Assembly: GCA_002480525.1 (NCBI GenBank)
Contig: DLCH01000002.1
Location: 1-44,024 of the forward strand
DNA length: 44,024 nucleotides
Direction: 5' to 3'
Source of the DNA: Gammaproteobacteria bacterium UBA7803
Lineage (GTDB): Bacteria > Pseudomonadota > Gammaproteobacteria > Pseudomonadales > Azotimanducaceae
This document shows positions 8,876 through 17,631 of the stretch, piece after piece; positions within the stretch are counted from its first letter, which is position 1; every line of letters starts with the position of its first letter. Below the pieces are notes generated by a model, which saw only the letters and a program-made list of their open reading frames with translations, was not told the DNA's origin and ran no database searches. The position numbers and the translations under genes are program-made.

Positions 8876-9422
8876 CGTCCTCGTCACCTCGAAGCAGTTG
8901 CGTCAGTTTCCCGTATCCGCGGGCGAGCTGCGATTTCGAGTAGCTCGCCGTCTGACCCGTCAGCTCGCCGATCTCGCGGTGCGTGTAGCCCTCGACGTCG
9001 TGCAGCCAGATCACCAGCCGCGTCTCCGCCGGCAGCACCGCCAGGGCGCGCTCCATGTCCCGATAGCCCTGCAGGCGCTCGTCCCCGTTGCTGTCGTCGA
9101 GCTGCTCGGGGACCTCCGGGTCCGGCGAGCGGCGCTTGTGCCAGGGGGACCGCAGACGCATGTAGCAGTGGTTCACCGCCACCCGCCGGACCCAGGCCAC
9201 CAGGGCCGCCGGATCCTTCAGGGTATGCGCCTTGTCGATGAGCTCGACGAAGGTGTCCTGAACCACTTCCTGGGCCAGCCCCTCGTCTTGCAGGATTCGC
9301 ACCGCCATGCCCATGATCGTCGGCGACATGAGCCGGTACGCCACGGCCTGGGCACGCCGGTCTCCACGCACGATGCCGCGAGCGATCCCGCTGTCGAGGT
9401 GGATGTCGGCGAAGCTGGCCAT
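8832..9422 (-). CDS. ECF-type RNA polymerase sigma factor
   Basis: The 196-residue protein has sigma region 2 (about 22-92; AYRLMSPTIMGMAVRILQDEGLAQEVVQDTFVELI, a version of the core-binding helix and -10 recognition helix, then WVRRVAVNHCYMRLR). After a short linker comes sigma region 4 with helix-turn-helix (about 128-180; LPAETRLVIWLHDVEGYTHREIGELTG). There is no region 1 or 3, as in ECF factors. The last 20 residues are acidic. It leads an operon with the membrane anti-sigma candidate and the double-PDZ protein. It is divergent from tetR with about 195 bases between them. The start ATG at 9422 lacks a strong Shine-Dalgarno sequence. Confidence 0.9.
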   Translation of the reverse strand: MASFADIHLDSGIARGIVRGDRRAQAVAYRLMSPTIMGMAVRILQDEGLAQEVVQDTFVELIDKAHTLKDPAALVAWVRRVAVNHCYMRLRSPWHKRRSPDPEVPEQLDDSNGDERLQGYRDMERALAVLPAETRLVIWLHDVEGYTHREIGELTGQTASYSKSQLARGYGKLTQLLRGDEDDGTQADTVRPACSP

Positions 9423-9591
9423 TGGTATCCCATTGATGCGCCAGCGGCGGAAAAGGTCGCAGGCGGGCCGTCGAGCCGGTCGCGACGCCCGGGCGGCCGC
9501 GCGCGACCGCGACGCAGCCGTCCCGGATTATCCGAGCCCGGCCCCGCCCTGTCACCCGTGGCCCGGGACGGCACCGCACCCATGACCCACT

Positions 9592-9604
9592 CGAACGTTC
9601 GTTC
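9592..9604. promoter_or_regulatory. TetR-type operator candidate
   Basis: CGAACGTTCG (9592-9601) is a perfect palindrome, and the overlapping GAACG-TT-CGTTC (9593-9604) gives matched 5-base half sites. It directly precedes the -10 element of tetR, the normal place for autorepression. Confidence 0.6.
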
Positions 9605-9613
9605 TGCTACTCT
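9605..9613 (+). promoter_or_regulatory. Extended -10 of tetR, six bases before its ATG
   Basis: TGC-TACTCT is an extended -10 element. It ends six bases before the ATG at 9620, so transcription would begin at or within a base or two of the start codon. GAGG between them sits too close to the ATG to serve as a normal Shine-Dalgarno sequence. Confidence 0.5.
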
Positions 9614-9619
9614 GAGGCC

Positions 9620-10177
9620 ATGACCGAAGCCAGCCGCCACCGGGACCAGCTCGTGCGCCAGCTCGGACGGGTATTCCGTGAGCGCGGCTACGAAGGGGCC
9701 ACGCTGACGGCCCTGTCCCGGGCCACCGGGCTGGGCAAGGCCAGCCTCTATCATCACTTTCCCGGCGGCAAGGCCGAGATGGCGGAGGTGCTGCTGCGCA
9801 CCGCCATCGCCGACGTCCAGCGGCTCGCCTTCGCCCGCCTCGACGGGCCCGAGCCTCCAGCGGCGCGGCTCGAGCGTTTCGTCGCCGGCTACCAGGCCTA
9901 TCTCGAAGAGTCCGGGGCGCCCTGCCTGCTCGGCGTGCTGGCCCTCGGCAGCGCCCGGGCGGTCCACGGCGAGACCCTGGCCGCCCAGTTCCGCGACTGG
10001 CGAGCCGCCCTGGCGCGGGTGTTCGAGGAGGCCGGCGCCAAGCCCAAGCGGGCCGCCCGGAGCGCGGCCGACGTGCTGGACGTGCTCTACGGCGCTCAGA
10101 TGGTCACGGCCCTGACCGGCGAGCCCGACCACCTGCAGCGGGCGTTCAAGCGCCTGCTGCGTCGCTTCCCCCGCTGA
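9620..10177 (+). CDS. TetR/AcrR family transcriptional regulator
   Basis: The 185-residue protein has an N-terminal TetR helix-turn-helix (about 8-58; LTALSRATGLGKASLYHHFPGGKAEM) and a ligand-binding C-terminal half of the LmrA/YxaF-like kind, with AGYQAYLEESGAPCLLGVLALGSA. The effector and targets beyond itself are unknown. The palindrome at 9592-9604 overlies its promoter and suggests autorepression; the same site could affect the divergent sigma operon. It converges with the flavoprotein reductase gene, with only seven bases between stops. Confidence 0.88.
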   Translation: MTEASRHRDQLVRQLGRVFRERGYEGATLTALSRATGLGKASLYHHFPGGKAEMAEVLLRTAIADVQRLAFARLDGPEPPAARLERFVAGYQAYLEESGAPCLLGVLALGSARAVHGETLAAQFRDWRAALARVFEEAGAKPKRAARSAADVLDVLYGAQMVTALTGEPDHLQRAFKRLLRRFPR

Positions 10178-10184
10178 CGGGCGC

Positions 10185-11627
10185 TCAACGCAGCAGGTCG
10201 TGGAGCCGGCCGACCCAGCCCAGCAGCCGTTCCGGGACGTGCTTGCGCCGCCAGGCGCCCGCCGCCAGCTTGGCCGCCTCGCTGCGCGTCGGGTAGATGT
10301 GGATGGTGCTCATGAGGCGCTTGAGCCCGAGGCCGTGGGTCATGGCCAGCACGAACTCCCCCACCAGCTCCCCGGCGTGAGGCGCGACCACGGTGGCGCC
10401 GAGGATCCGGTCCTTGCCCGGCGGCGTGATCAGCTTGATCCAGCCGCCGGTGTCCCCTTCGGCCACGGCCCGGTCCAGGTCCTCCAGTGGGTAAGTGGTT
10501 ACTTCCACATCGAGCCCCTGGCTGCGGGCTTCGTCCTCCGACAGGCCGACCCGGGCCACCTCGGGATCGGTGAAGGTGGCCCAGGGCACCACGTCGTAGT
10601 TGACGGCGAATTTGCGGAACCGGCCGAACAGGGCGTTCACCGCGGCGAACCAGGCCTGATGTGACGCCATATGGGTGAACTGGTAGGGGCCGACCACGTC
10701 GCCGCAGGCGAACACGTTGCGGCAGGCGGTCCGCAGATAGCGGTCCACCTCCACGGCGCCGTTGGCGGCGGTCCGGATGCCCAGCCGCTCGAGACCGAAT
10801 CCCTCGGTGTTGGGTCGGCGCCCCACCGCCACCAGCACCCGGTCGAACTCGATGTCCACGCTGCCGCCGTCGACCCGGGCGGTGAGCGTTCCGCCCCCCT
10901 GGGCCGGGCCGGCGGCGAACCGCGCCGCCTCGTGGCCGAGACGCACGTCGACGCCCTCGCGCTCCAGCACGCCGGCCACGTGGGCCGACACGTCGGCGTC
11001 CTCCCGGGGCAGCAGCCGCGGCGCCATGTCGATCAGCGTCACCCGGCTGCCGAGCCGGGCGAAAGCCTGGGCCAGCTCGCAGCCGATGGGGCCGCCGCCC
11101 ATCACCAGCAGCCGTGCAGGCAGCGTCTCCAGCGACCACAGCGAGTCCGAGGTGAGCGGCGCCACCGCGTCCAGCCCGGGTATCGGCGGCACCAGAGGCC
11201 CCGCGCCGGTGGCGAGAACGATGCTGCGGGTGCTGACGGTCCGGCCGTCCACGGCCACATGGTGGGGATCGAGCAGCTCGGCCCGCCCGGCGATGCAGTT
11301 CACGCCCAGGGAGCGGTAGCGTTCCATGGAGTCCTTCGGCGCGATGGTGTCCACAGCGCCGCGCACGTGGGCCATCACCCGGCGGAAGTCGACGCTGGGC
11401 TCCACGGCGCCGATGCCGTAGCGGTCGGCGTCGCGGAACTGCTGGGCCACCGCCGCCGCGCGGATCAGCGCCTTGCTGGGCACACAGCCGGTGTTGAGGC
11501 AGTCGCCGCCCATGGCGCCCTGCTCGATCAGCGTCACCCGCGCCTTGACGGTGGCCGCGATGTAGGCGGCGATCAGCCCGGCGGAGCCGCCGCCGATCAC
11601 CACCAGGTTGTTGTCGTAACGGGCCAT
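10185..11627 (-). CDS. FAD-dependent pyridine nucleotide-disulfide oxidoreductase (MerA/Lpd-like)
   Basis: The 480-residue flavoprotein of the class I disulfide reductase family has an FAD-binding GGGSAG (12-17), redox-active Cys43/Cys48 in GGDCLNTGCVPSK, an NAD(P)H-binding GGGPIGCELAQAF segment, an ATG-type motif VLVAVGRRPNTEG and FACGDV. In the C-terminal dimerisation domain the normally conserved HPT of dihydrolipoamide dehydrogenase reads YPT: Tyr445 stands where the catalytic base His is expected, with the partner Glu of the SE pair kept. No extra N-terminal HMA domain or C-terminal Cys pair of mercuric reductase is present. It overlaps the TVP38 gene by one base. Such TVP38 and oxidoreductase pairs, or fusions, are known in other bacteria; the substrate is unknown. 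Confidence 0.87.
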   Translation of the reverse strand: MARYDNNLVVIGGGSAGLIAAYIAATVKARVTLIEQGAMGGDCLNTGCVPSKALIRAAAVAQQFRDADRYGIGAVEPSVDFRRVMAHVRGAVDTIAPKDSMERYRSLGVNCIAGRAELLDPHHVAVDGRTVSTRSIVLATGAGPLVPPIPGLDAVAPLTSDSLWSLETLPARLLVMGGGPIGCELAQAFARLGSRVTLIDMAPRLLPREDADVSAHVAGVLEREGVDVRLGHEAARFAAGPAQGGGTLTARVDGGSVDIEFDRVLVAVGRRPNTEGFGLERLGIRTAANGAVEVDRYLRTACRNVFACGDVVGPYQFTHMASHQAWFAAVNALFGRFRKFAVNYDVVPWATFTDPEVARVGLSEDEARSQGLDVEVTTYPLEDLDRAVAEGDTGGWIKLITPPGKDRILGATVVAPHAGELVGEFVLAMTHGLGLKRLMSTIHIYPTRSEAAKLAAGAWRRKHVPERLLGWVGRLHDLLR

Positions 11628-12361
11628 CAGGCGTCCTCCACCAGGTCTTCACGGGCGCGGCGCAGCCAGCCCAGGGTTTTGCGGGCCAGCAGCGGGAACA
11701 GCCCGAGCAGCGACAGCGCGGCGATGAGCCCGGGGCTGAGCACGTCACCCAGGGAGTCGACGCTGGCGAGCTGGGTGCCGGCGAACACGTAGACGAAGGT
11801 GCCGGCGAGCATGCCCACCTGGCTCACCCAGTAGAACGTCCAGGCGCCGATGGGCGTCAGCCCCATCACCAGGTTGATCACGAAGAACGGAAACAGCGGC
11901 ACCATGCGGATGCTGAACAGGTAGAACCCGCCGTCCCGGCGCAGCCCCCGGTTGATCGACTCGAGCTGATCCCCGAACCGCCGCTGCACCGTCTCGCCGA
12001 GCACCTTGCGGGCGATGAGCATGGCCAGGGTCGCGCCGATGGAGCTGGCGAAGGACACGATGGCGAGCCCCCACAGCAGGCCGAACACGGCGCCGGCCGC
12101 CAGGGTCATGACCGCGGCGCCCGGCAGGGAAGCGGCCGTGATCACCACGTAGCCGAGGAAAAACACGGCCGTCGACAGCACCGGCCGCTCGTGGACGAGG
12201 GCGACGATCTGCCCGTGGGCCGACTTGAGATACTCGAGATTGAGATACCGGCCGAGGTCGAAGTAGAAGTAGGCGGCGACCAGCGCCAGCACCGCTCCGA
12301 TCAGCGCCAGGCGCACGTACACCGTGCGCCGCGTGCCGGGGCGCGAGTCGTTGGTTACCAT
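11627..12361 (-). CDS. TVP38/TMEM64 (DedA-related) membrane protein
   Basis: A 244-residue inner-membrane protein with about six hydrophobic segments. The SNARE-associated/VTT domain is seen in FFLGYVVITAASLPGAAVMT, GAVFGLLWG, SFASSIGATLAMLIAR and FRxxPLFPF-like RMVPLFPFFVINLVMG. VTT-domain proteins such as DedA, TVP38 and TMEM41B are linked to lipid scrambling or membrane transport. The ATG at 12361 follows GGAAGG at good spacing; an ATG 12 codons upstream lacks one. It is translationally coupled to the disulfide reductase gene, so the pair probably acts as a redox-linked membrane unit. It is divergent from hemB, 41 bases away. Confidence 0.87.
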   Translation of the reverse strand: MVTNDSRPGTRRTVYVRLALIGAVLALVAAYFYFDLGRYLNLEYLKSAHGQIVALVHERPVLSTAVFFLGYVVITAASLPGAAVMTLAAGAVFGLLWGLAIVSFASSIGATLAMLIARKVLGETVQRRFGDQLESINRGLRRDGGFYLFSIRMVPLFPFFVINLVMGLTPIGAWTFYWVSQVGMLAGTFVYVFAGTQLASVDSLGDVLSPGLIAALSLLGLFPLLARKTLGWLRRAREDLVEDA

Positions 12362-12402
12362 GAGGGTTCCTTCCTGCCGAAGACCGAGATAGGACATCGT
12401 AT

Positions 12403-13398
12403 ATGACCCGCAGTTTCCCTAGGACCCGCCTGCGGCGAAACCGCGCCCACGATTTCTCCCGGCGGCTGACCCGGGAGCACACCCTCACCGCCGACGACCT
12501 GATCTACCCGATGTTCGTGATCGAGGGCTCGGGCCGGCGGGTACCGGTGTCCTCGATGCCCGGCATCGAACGGCTCACCGTCGACGAACTGATCCGCGAC
12601 GCCGAGCGGGCGGTCGAGCTGGGCGTGCCGGCGGTGGCGCTGTTCCCCAACGTCGGCACCGACACCCGCAGCGAGGACGGCGCCGAGGCCTGGAACCCCG
12701 AGGGCCTGGTGCCGCGGGCCGTGGCAGCGCTGAAGCAGGCCCTGCCGGAGCTCGGCGTGATCACCGACGCGGCCCTGGACCCCTACACCACCCACGGCCA
12801 CGACGGCCTGATCGACGACGCCGGCTACGTGCTCAACGACGAGACCGTCGAGGCTCTCACCCGCCAGGCGCGGGTGTGCGCCGACGCCGGCGCGGACGTG
12901 ATCGCTCCGTCGGACATGATGGACGGCCGGGTGGGCGCCATCCGCGACGCCCTCGACGGCGCCGGGCATCACAACACCGCGATCATGGCCTACTCCGCCA
13001 AGTACGCTTCAGCCTTCTACGGGCCCTTCCGCGACGCCGTCGGCTCCAGCGCCACCCTCGGCAAGGGCAGCAAGGCCACCTACCAGATGGACCCGGCCAA
13101 TGCCGACGAGGCGCTGCACGAGATCGCCCTCGACCTCGAGGAAGGGGCGGACATGGTGATGGTCAAGCCGGGCATGCCCTATCTCGACATCGTCACCCGG
13201 GTGAAGGCGCGCTTCGGAGTGCCCACCTTCGCTTATCAGGTGAGCGGCGAGTACGCCATGCTGCGGGCGGCGATGGACCACGGCTGGCTGGACGAGCGGG
13301 TGATCGTCGAGGCGCTGACCTGCTTCAAGCGCGCCGGCGCCGACGGCGTGCTGAGCTACTTCGCCCTCGACGCCGCCGCCGCCCTGCGCCGCGGCTGA
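12403..13398 (+). CDS. hemB: Delta-aminolevulinic acid dehydratase (porphobilinogen synthase)
   Basis: The 331-residue enzyme condenses two 5-aminolevulinates to porphobilinogen in tetrapyrrole synthesis. The two Schiff-base lysines are Lys200 (AYSAKYASAFYGPF) and Lys255 (VMVKPGMPY). The metal-site segment reads DAALDPYTTHGHDG (122-135), with aspartates and no cysteines, so this is the magnesium-dependent type known from Pseudomonas rather than the zinc-cysteine type. AGGA (12391-12394) is placed as a Shine-Dalgarno sequence. It is convergent with ppx over an 18-base gap. Confidence 0.97.
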   Translation: MTRSFPRTRLRRNRAHDFSRRLTREHTLTADDLIYPMFVIEGSGRRVPVSSMPGIERLTVDELIRDAERAVELGVPAVALFPNVGTDTRSEDGAEAWNPEGLVPRAVAALKQALPELGVITDAALDPYTTHGHDGLIDDAGYVLNDETVEALTRQARVCADAGADVIAPSDMMDGRVGAIRDALDGAGHHNTAIMAYSAKYASAFYGPFRDAVGSSATLGKGSKATYQMDPANADEALHEIALDLEEGADMVMVKPGMPYLDIVTRVKARFGVPTFAYQVSGEYAMLRAAMDHGWLDERVIVEALTCFKRAGADGVLSYFALDAAAALRRG

Positions 13399-13399
13399 C

Positions 13400-13416
13400 C
13401 GGGCCGCGCCGGCCCG
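13400..13416. terminator. Hairpin filling the hemB/ppx gap
   Basis: CGGGCCG-CGC-CGGCCCG is a perfect 7-base stem that occupies almost exactly the space between the two convergent stop codons. No U tract follows on either strand, so an intrinsic terminator is only possible, not shown. Confidence 0.4.
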
Positions 13417-14943
13417 TCAGCCCTCGACCACCGACAGCTCGAGGCCGGCGCTGCGGAGCTGTCCGGCCTCCACCTCCAGCTCCCTGGCCGACAGCGCGTG
13501 ACCGGCCAGCCAGCCGGCCGGCAGCGTCAGGGTCAGGCCGTCCTGCGCGCCCTCGGCCCGGGGCTCCGGCGGGCCTTCGTCGACGTGCCCACGATGGACG
13601 ATGACCGCGATCCGCAGCAGCGCCAGCAGTCGCACCAGGTCGTGCCGGGTGTCCTCGTCCCAGGCCCGCACCGCCAGCCCCGGGAAGGACCGCCGGTGGC
13701 CGCGCAGCAGCAGGGAGAGCTGCCGCTGCTGGGGCGCCGTGAAGGCGCGCAGATCGGCGTTCTGCAGCAGGTAGGCGCCGTGGCGGTGATAGTGGCGGAA
13801 GTCCACCGCCTTGCCGAGCTCGTGCAGCTCGGCCGCCCATCCGAGCAGCTCGCGCCAGCGGTCCGCGTCCCGCCACCAGCCGGCGTCGATGCCGTCGAAC
13901 AGCGCCAGCACCGTGCGGCGGACCCGGGCCGCCTGGGCCCGGTCGACGTCGAAGCGCCGCATCAGCGCCGCGATGGCCCTGGCCTGGGGCGATCCGGCGC
14001 CGGCCTGGCCATCGAAGGCGGCGTACAGGGCGCCCTCCTGCAGGGACACGTCGACGTAGCGCATGGACCTGACGCCCAGCGCCTCGAACACGGCGTTGAG
14101 GACCGCGAGGCCGGGCAGAAAGATGTCGACGCGCTCCGGCGCGAGCCCCGGCAGGCCGGCGTCCACCAGCCAGCGGCCGGACAGCACCGCCTCGGTCAGC
14201 TCGTCGAGGCCGGTACGGTCGATGACCTCGTCGCCCCAGCCGTTGGCGGCCAGCACGCCCTGGATGGACTCCACCGTGCCGGACGTGCCCACCACCTCCC
14301 GGCCCTTGGCGTCGGGCAGGTCCGTGAGGGCGTTGCGGGCGCTGGACAGGGCGGCGACGAAGGCTTCCGCCTGGTGACGGCCGGCCTCGAAATGCCAGTC
14401 CCGCAGGGATACGCAGCCGACCTTGCGGGACGCCACCCGGGCCGCTTCCGGGCCGTCGTCGCTCCAGGCGAACTCGGTGCTGCCGCCGCCGATGTCCACC
14501 ACCAGCCGCGGCTGGCCGGTGAGCGCACCGACGTGACGGGCCACGCCGAGGTGGACCAGGCGCGCCTCCTCCTCGCCGGAGATCACCTCCGGGTGCACGC
14601 CGAGCAGGCGTTCCGCCGTGTCGAGGAAGCCGGCGGGGTCCGCGGCCTCCCGCAGCGCGTGGGTGCCCACCACCCGGATCGCCGAGGGCGCCAGGCCCGC
14701 GAGCCGCTGGGCGAAGCGCGCGAGGCAGGCCTCGCCCCGCGCCAGGGCGTCCGGATGCAGCGCGCAGCCGTCGAAACCGGCCAGGAGCTGGACCTTTTCC
14801 TTGATCCGCTCGACGGTCTCGAAACCCTCGATCGAGCGCCGGGCGATGAGCAGGTGGAAGCTGTTCGAGCCGAGATCGATGGCGGCGAGCAGGTTGCCGT
14901 CCGCCGCCGAGGTCGAGCTGGGCCGTACCGGTTCTTCAGGCAT
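13417..14943 (-). CDS. ppx: Exopolyphosphatase / guanosine pentaphosphatase (Ppx/GppA)
   Basis: The 508-residue protein has an actin-like ATPase fold: phosphate-1 motif AIDLGSNSFHLLIAR (about 21-35), EEEARL around the catalytic Glu, phosphate-2 motif VVDIGGGSTEF and the GTSGT loop. The C-terminal part (about 320-508) is the helical HD-like domain with AAELHELGKAVDFRHYHRHGAYLL. It hydrolyses terminal phosphates of polyphosphate and possibly pppGpp. Length agrees with the two-domain family (about 500). It is divergent from trxA. hemB-ppx-trxA-rho order is known from Pseudomonas; a ppk gene is not within the window. Confidence 0.94.
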   Translation of the reverse strand: MPEEPVRPSSTSAADGNLLAAIDLGSNSFHLLIARRSIEGFETVERIKEKVQLLAGFDGCALHPDALARGEACLARFAQRLAGLAPSAIRVVGTHALREAADPAGFLDTAERLLGVHPEVISGEEEARLVHLGVARHVGALTGQPRLVVDIGGGSTEFAWSDDGPEAARVASRKVGCVSLRDWHFEAGRHQAEAFVAALSSARNALTDLPDAKGREVVGTSGTVESIQGVLAANGWGDEVIDRTGLDELTEAVLSGRWLVDAGLPGLAPERVDIFLPGLAVLNAVFEALGVRSMRYVDVSLQEGALYAAFDGQAGAGSPQARAIAALMRRFDVDRAQAARVRRTVLALFDGIDAGWWRDADRWRELLGWAAELHELGKAVDFRHYHRHGAYLLQNADLRAFTAPQQRQLSLLLRGHRRSFPGLAVRAWDEDTRHDLVRLLALLRIAVIVHRGHVDEGPPEPRAEGAQDGLTLTLPAGWLAGHALSARELEVEAGQLRSAGLELSVVEG

Positions 14944-14985
14944 ATTTTCAGGTCTTATGGTTCTTTCTTCGGGCCGTTGCCGTCA

Positions 14986-14994
14986 TGCTACACT
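14986..14994 (+). promoter_or_regulatory. Extended -10 of trxA
   Basis: TGC-TACACT fits an extended -10 element; transcription would start near 15001, some 24 bases before the ATG. No good -35 is visible. Confidence 0.45.
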
Positions 14995-15024
14995 GCCGCC
15001 GCAACGACAGTCGGAGAGCCTTTC

Positions 15025-15351
15025 ATGAGCGACAAGATCGTGCATACCTCGGACGCAGACTTCGAATCCGACGTGCTGAAGTCCGACAAGCCCGTGCTGG
15101 TGGATTACTGGGCCGAATGGTGCGGGCCATGCAAGATGATCGCCCCGATTCTCGACGAAATCGCCGGCGAGTACGGCGACAAGATCAAGATCTGCAAGCT
15201 CGACATCGACGCCAACCAGGAAACCCCGCCGAAATACGGCATCCGCGGGATCCCCACCCTCATGCTGTTCAAGAACGGCGAGGTGGAGGCCACCAAGGTC
15301 GGCGCGCTCTCCAAGTCCCAGCTCGCGGCGTTTCTCGACAGCAATATCTGA
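15025..15351 (+). CDS. trxA: Thioredoxin 1
   Basis: A 108-residue cytoplasmic thioredoxin with WCGPC (Cys33/Cys36), the buried Asp in VLVDYWAEW, and the cis-proline loop RGIPTLMLFK. It reduces protein disulfides using electrons from thioredoxin reductase. Length and motifs are canonical, although residues around QETPPKYGIRG replace the commoner NPGTAPKYGIRG. The ATG has GGAGAG upstream. It is followed by a REP hairpin and then rho, as in many gammaproteobacteria. Confidence 0.97.
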   Translation: MSDKIVHTSDADFESDVLKSDKPVLVDYWAEWCGPCKMIAPILDEIAGEYGDKIKICKLDIDANQETPPKYGIRGIPTLMLFKNGEVEATKVGALSKSQLAAFLDSNI

Positions 15352-15363
15352 GCGACACCCTGC

Positions 15364-15436
15364 CCGTAGGAGCGGCCTCCCGGCCGCGATGCCATTGGAA
15401 GACCAGCGGATCGCGGCCGGGAGGCCGCTCCTACGG
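15364..15436. repeat. Paired inverted REP elements between trxA and rho
   Basis: Perfect 27-base inverted arms (15364-15390 and 15410-15436) flank a 19-base spacer. Each arm reads CCGTAGGAGCGGCCTCC inward and carries the inner hairpin GCGGCC-TCCC-GGCCGC. The right arm is identical to the solo copy at 98-124. It starts 12 bases after the trxA stop and could stabilise or end that transcript. Confidence 0.88.
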
Positions 15437-15649
15437 TGCGATGGAGAGATCGAAGAACGCGCACACCCGGCGGTTTCCCGCCGCTTGACGGCGCCTTCCA
15501 AAACACTAAACTTGACTTCGCGTATCCGGACGGCTGCGCGCACCCACTCTAGCGTCACGCCGTCGACCCGCCGCCGGTTCTTGGCCCTTCCCTGCGAATA
15601 ACAATCCGAGAACCTCTGTTCCCAATCTTCAGTCAAGCATTGGTCAACG

Positions 15650-15655
15650 TATAAC
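15650..15655 (+). promoter_or_regulatory. -10-like TATAAC six bases before rho
   Basis: TATAAC lies exactly six bases before the rho ATG, and no Shine-Dalgarno sequence precedes that ATG. A leaderless rho mRNA is one reading; an upstream promoter (for instance TTGACT at 15512-15517, without a good partner -10) with a long leader is another. Apart from the REP pair, 15437-15661 shows nothing else recognisable. Confidence 0.35.
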
Positions 15656-15661
15656 AACGCT

Positions 15662-16921
<1,260 letters not shown>

Positions 16922-16923
16922 CC

Positions 16924-17631
16924 ATTCCGGCGACGGACACCTTCCGGGCGGACGTCGTCTCCATCACCGGGCTGCCGGTGCAGCGCATCGTGCTGCGCAT
17001 GCCGGCGGCCTTCACCTTCCGGGCGGGCCAGTACCTCGAGGTGCTGCATCCCGACGGCCCGATCCCCCTGTCCATCGCCAGCGGGCCGGCGCGCCTGCCG
17101 GCGCTGCACCTGCACTATCGCTCGACCCCCGGCGTAGCGGACGCCACCCGCATGGACGAGCTGCTCGCCGCGGCGGTCGAACCCGGCGCCACCCTGGACG
17201 TTCGCGGACCGGGCGGCGACGTGTCCCTGCCGGACACCTTGCCGGCGCCGGCGCTGATCGTCGCCGGCGGCACCGGCATCGCCCAGGCCCTGAGTTTCAT
17301 CGACGCCTTCACCGGGCAGGATCCCGGCGAGCGGGTGACCGTGCTGTGGTGCGCCGACCGGGACGAGGACTTCTACCTGGGCGCCGAGCTCGACGCGCTG
17401 AAGTTCGACTGGCTGCAGGTCGTGCGAATCGCCGACCCGGCCCGCGGCCCGGACAACCGGGGCCTGGTCTGGCTGCGCGAGCAGGCAGCGGCGCTGCTGA
17501 CCGCCGACAGCCCGGTGGTGCTGGCCGGCGGGCCGCCGTTCGTCCACGCGGCCTGCGACGTCCTGATCGACGCCGGCGTCGAACTGGCCCGGATGCAGTC
17601 CGACGTGTTCAGCTACGCCCCCCGGGGCTGA
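16924..17631 (+). CDS. Fre/LuxG-like NAD(P)H-flavin reductase
   Basis: About 235 residues resembling E. coli Fre. The FAD/flavin-binding barrel has FTFRAGQYLEVLHPDGPIPLSIAS, where the Fre RPFS motif reads IPLS. The NAD(P)H-binding half has LIVAGGTGIAQALSF, VLWCADRDEDFYL and VVLAGGPPFVHAACDVLI. It should reduce free flavin or pass electrons to a partner oxygenase. The start is uncertain: the frame has no ATG, GTG or TTG near the rho stop. ATT at 16924 (AAGGG about ten bases upstream) or CTG at 16918 (overlapping the rho TGA) would give a full-length barrel, while GTG at 16978 removes the first strand. In Pseudomonas a fre gene also lies near rho. The 3' end overlaps hemY by 19 bases. Confidence 0.8.
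   Translation: MPATDTFRADVVSITGLPVQRIVLRMPAAFTFRAGQYLEVLHPDGPIPLSIASGPARLPALHLHYRSTPGVADATRMDELLAAAVEPGATLDVRGPGGDVSLPDTLPAPALIVAGGTGIAQALSFIDAFTGQDPGERVTVLWCADRDEDFYLGAELDALKFDWLQVVRIADPARGPDNRGLVWLREQAAALLTADSPVVLAGGPPFVHAACDVLIDAGVELARMQSDVFSYAPRG

Noticed and set aside
10185..11627. Mercuric reductase
   Set aside because: The N-terminal metal-binding domain and the C-terminal cysteine pair are missing, and there are no mer genes nearby.
13498..14980. Long open frame on the plus strand opposite ppx, continuous into trxA
   Set aside because: It arises from the GC-rich codon pattern of ppx on the other strand. The product is low-complexity and only the last 108 codons (trxA) resemble a known family.
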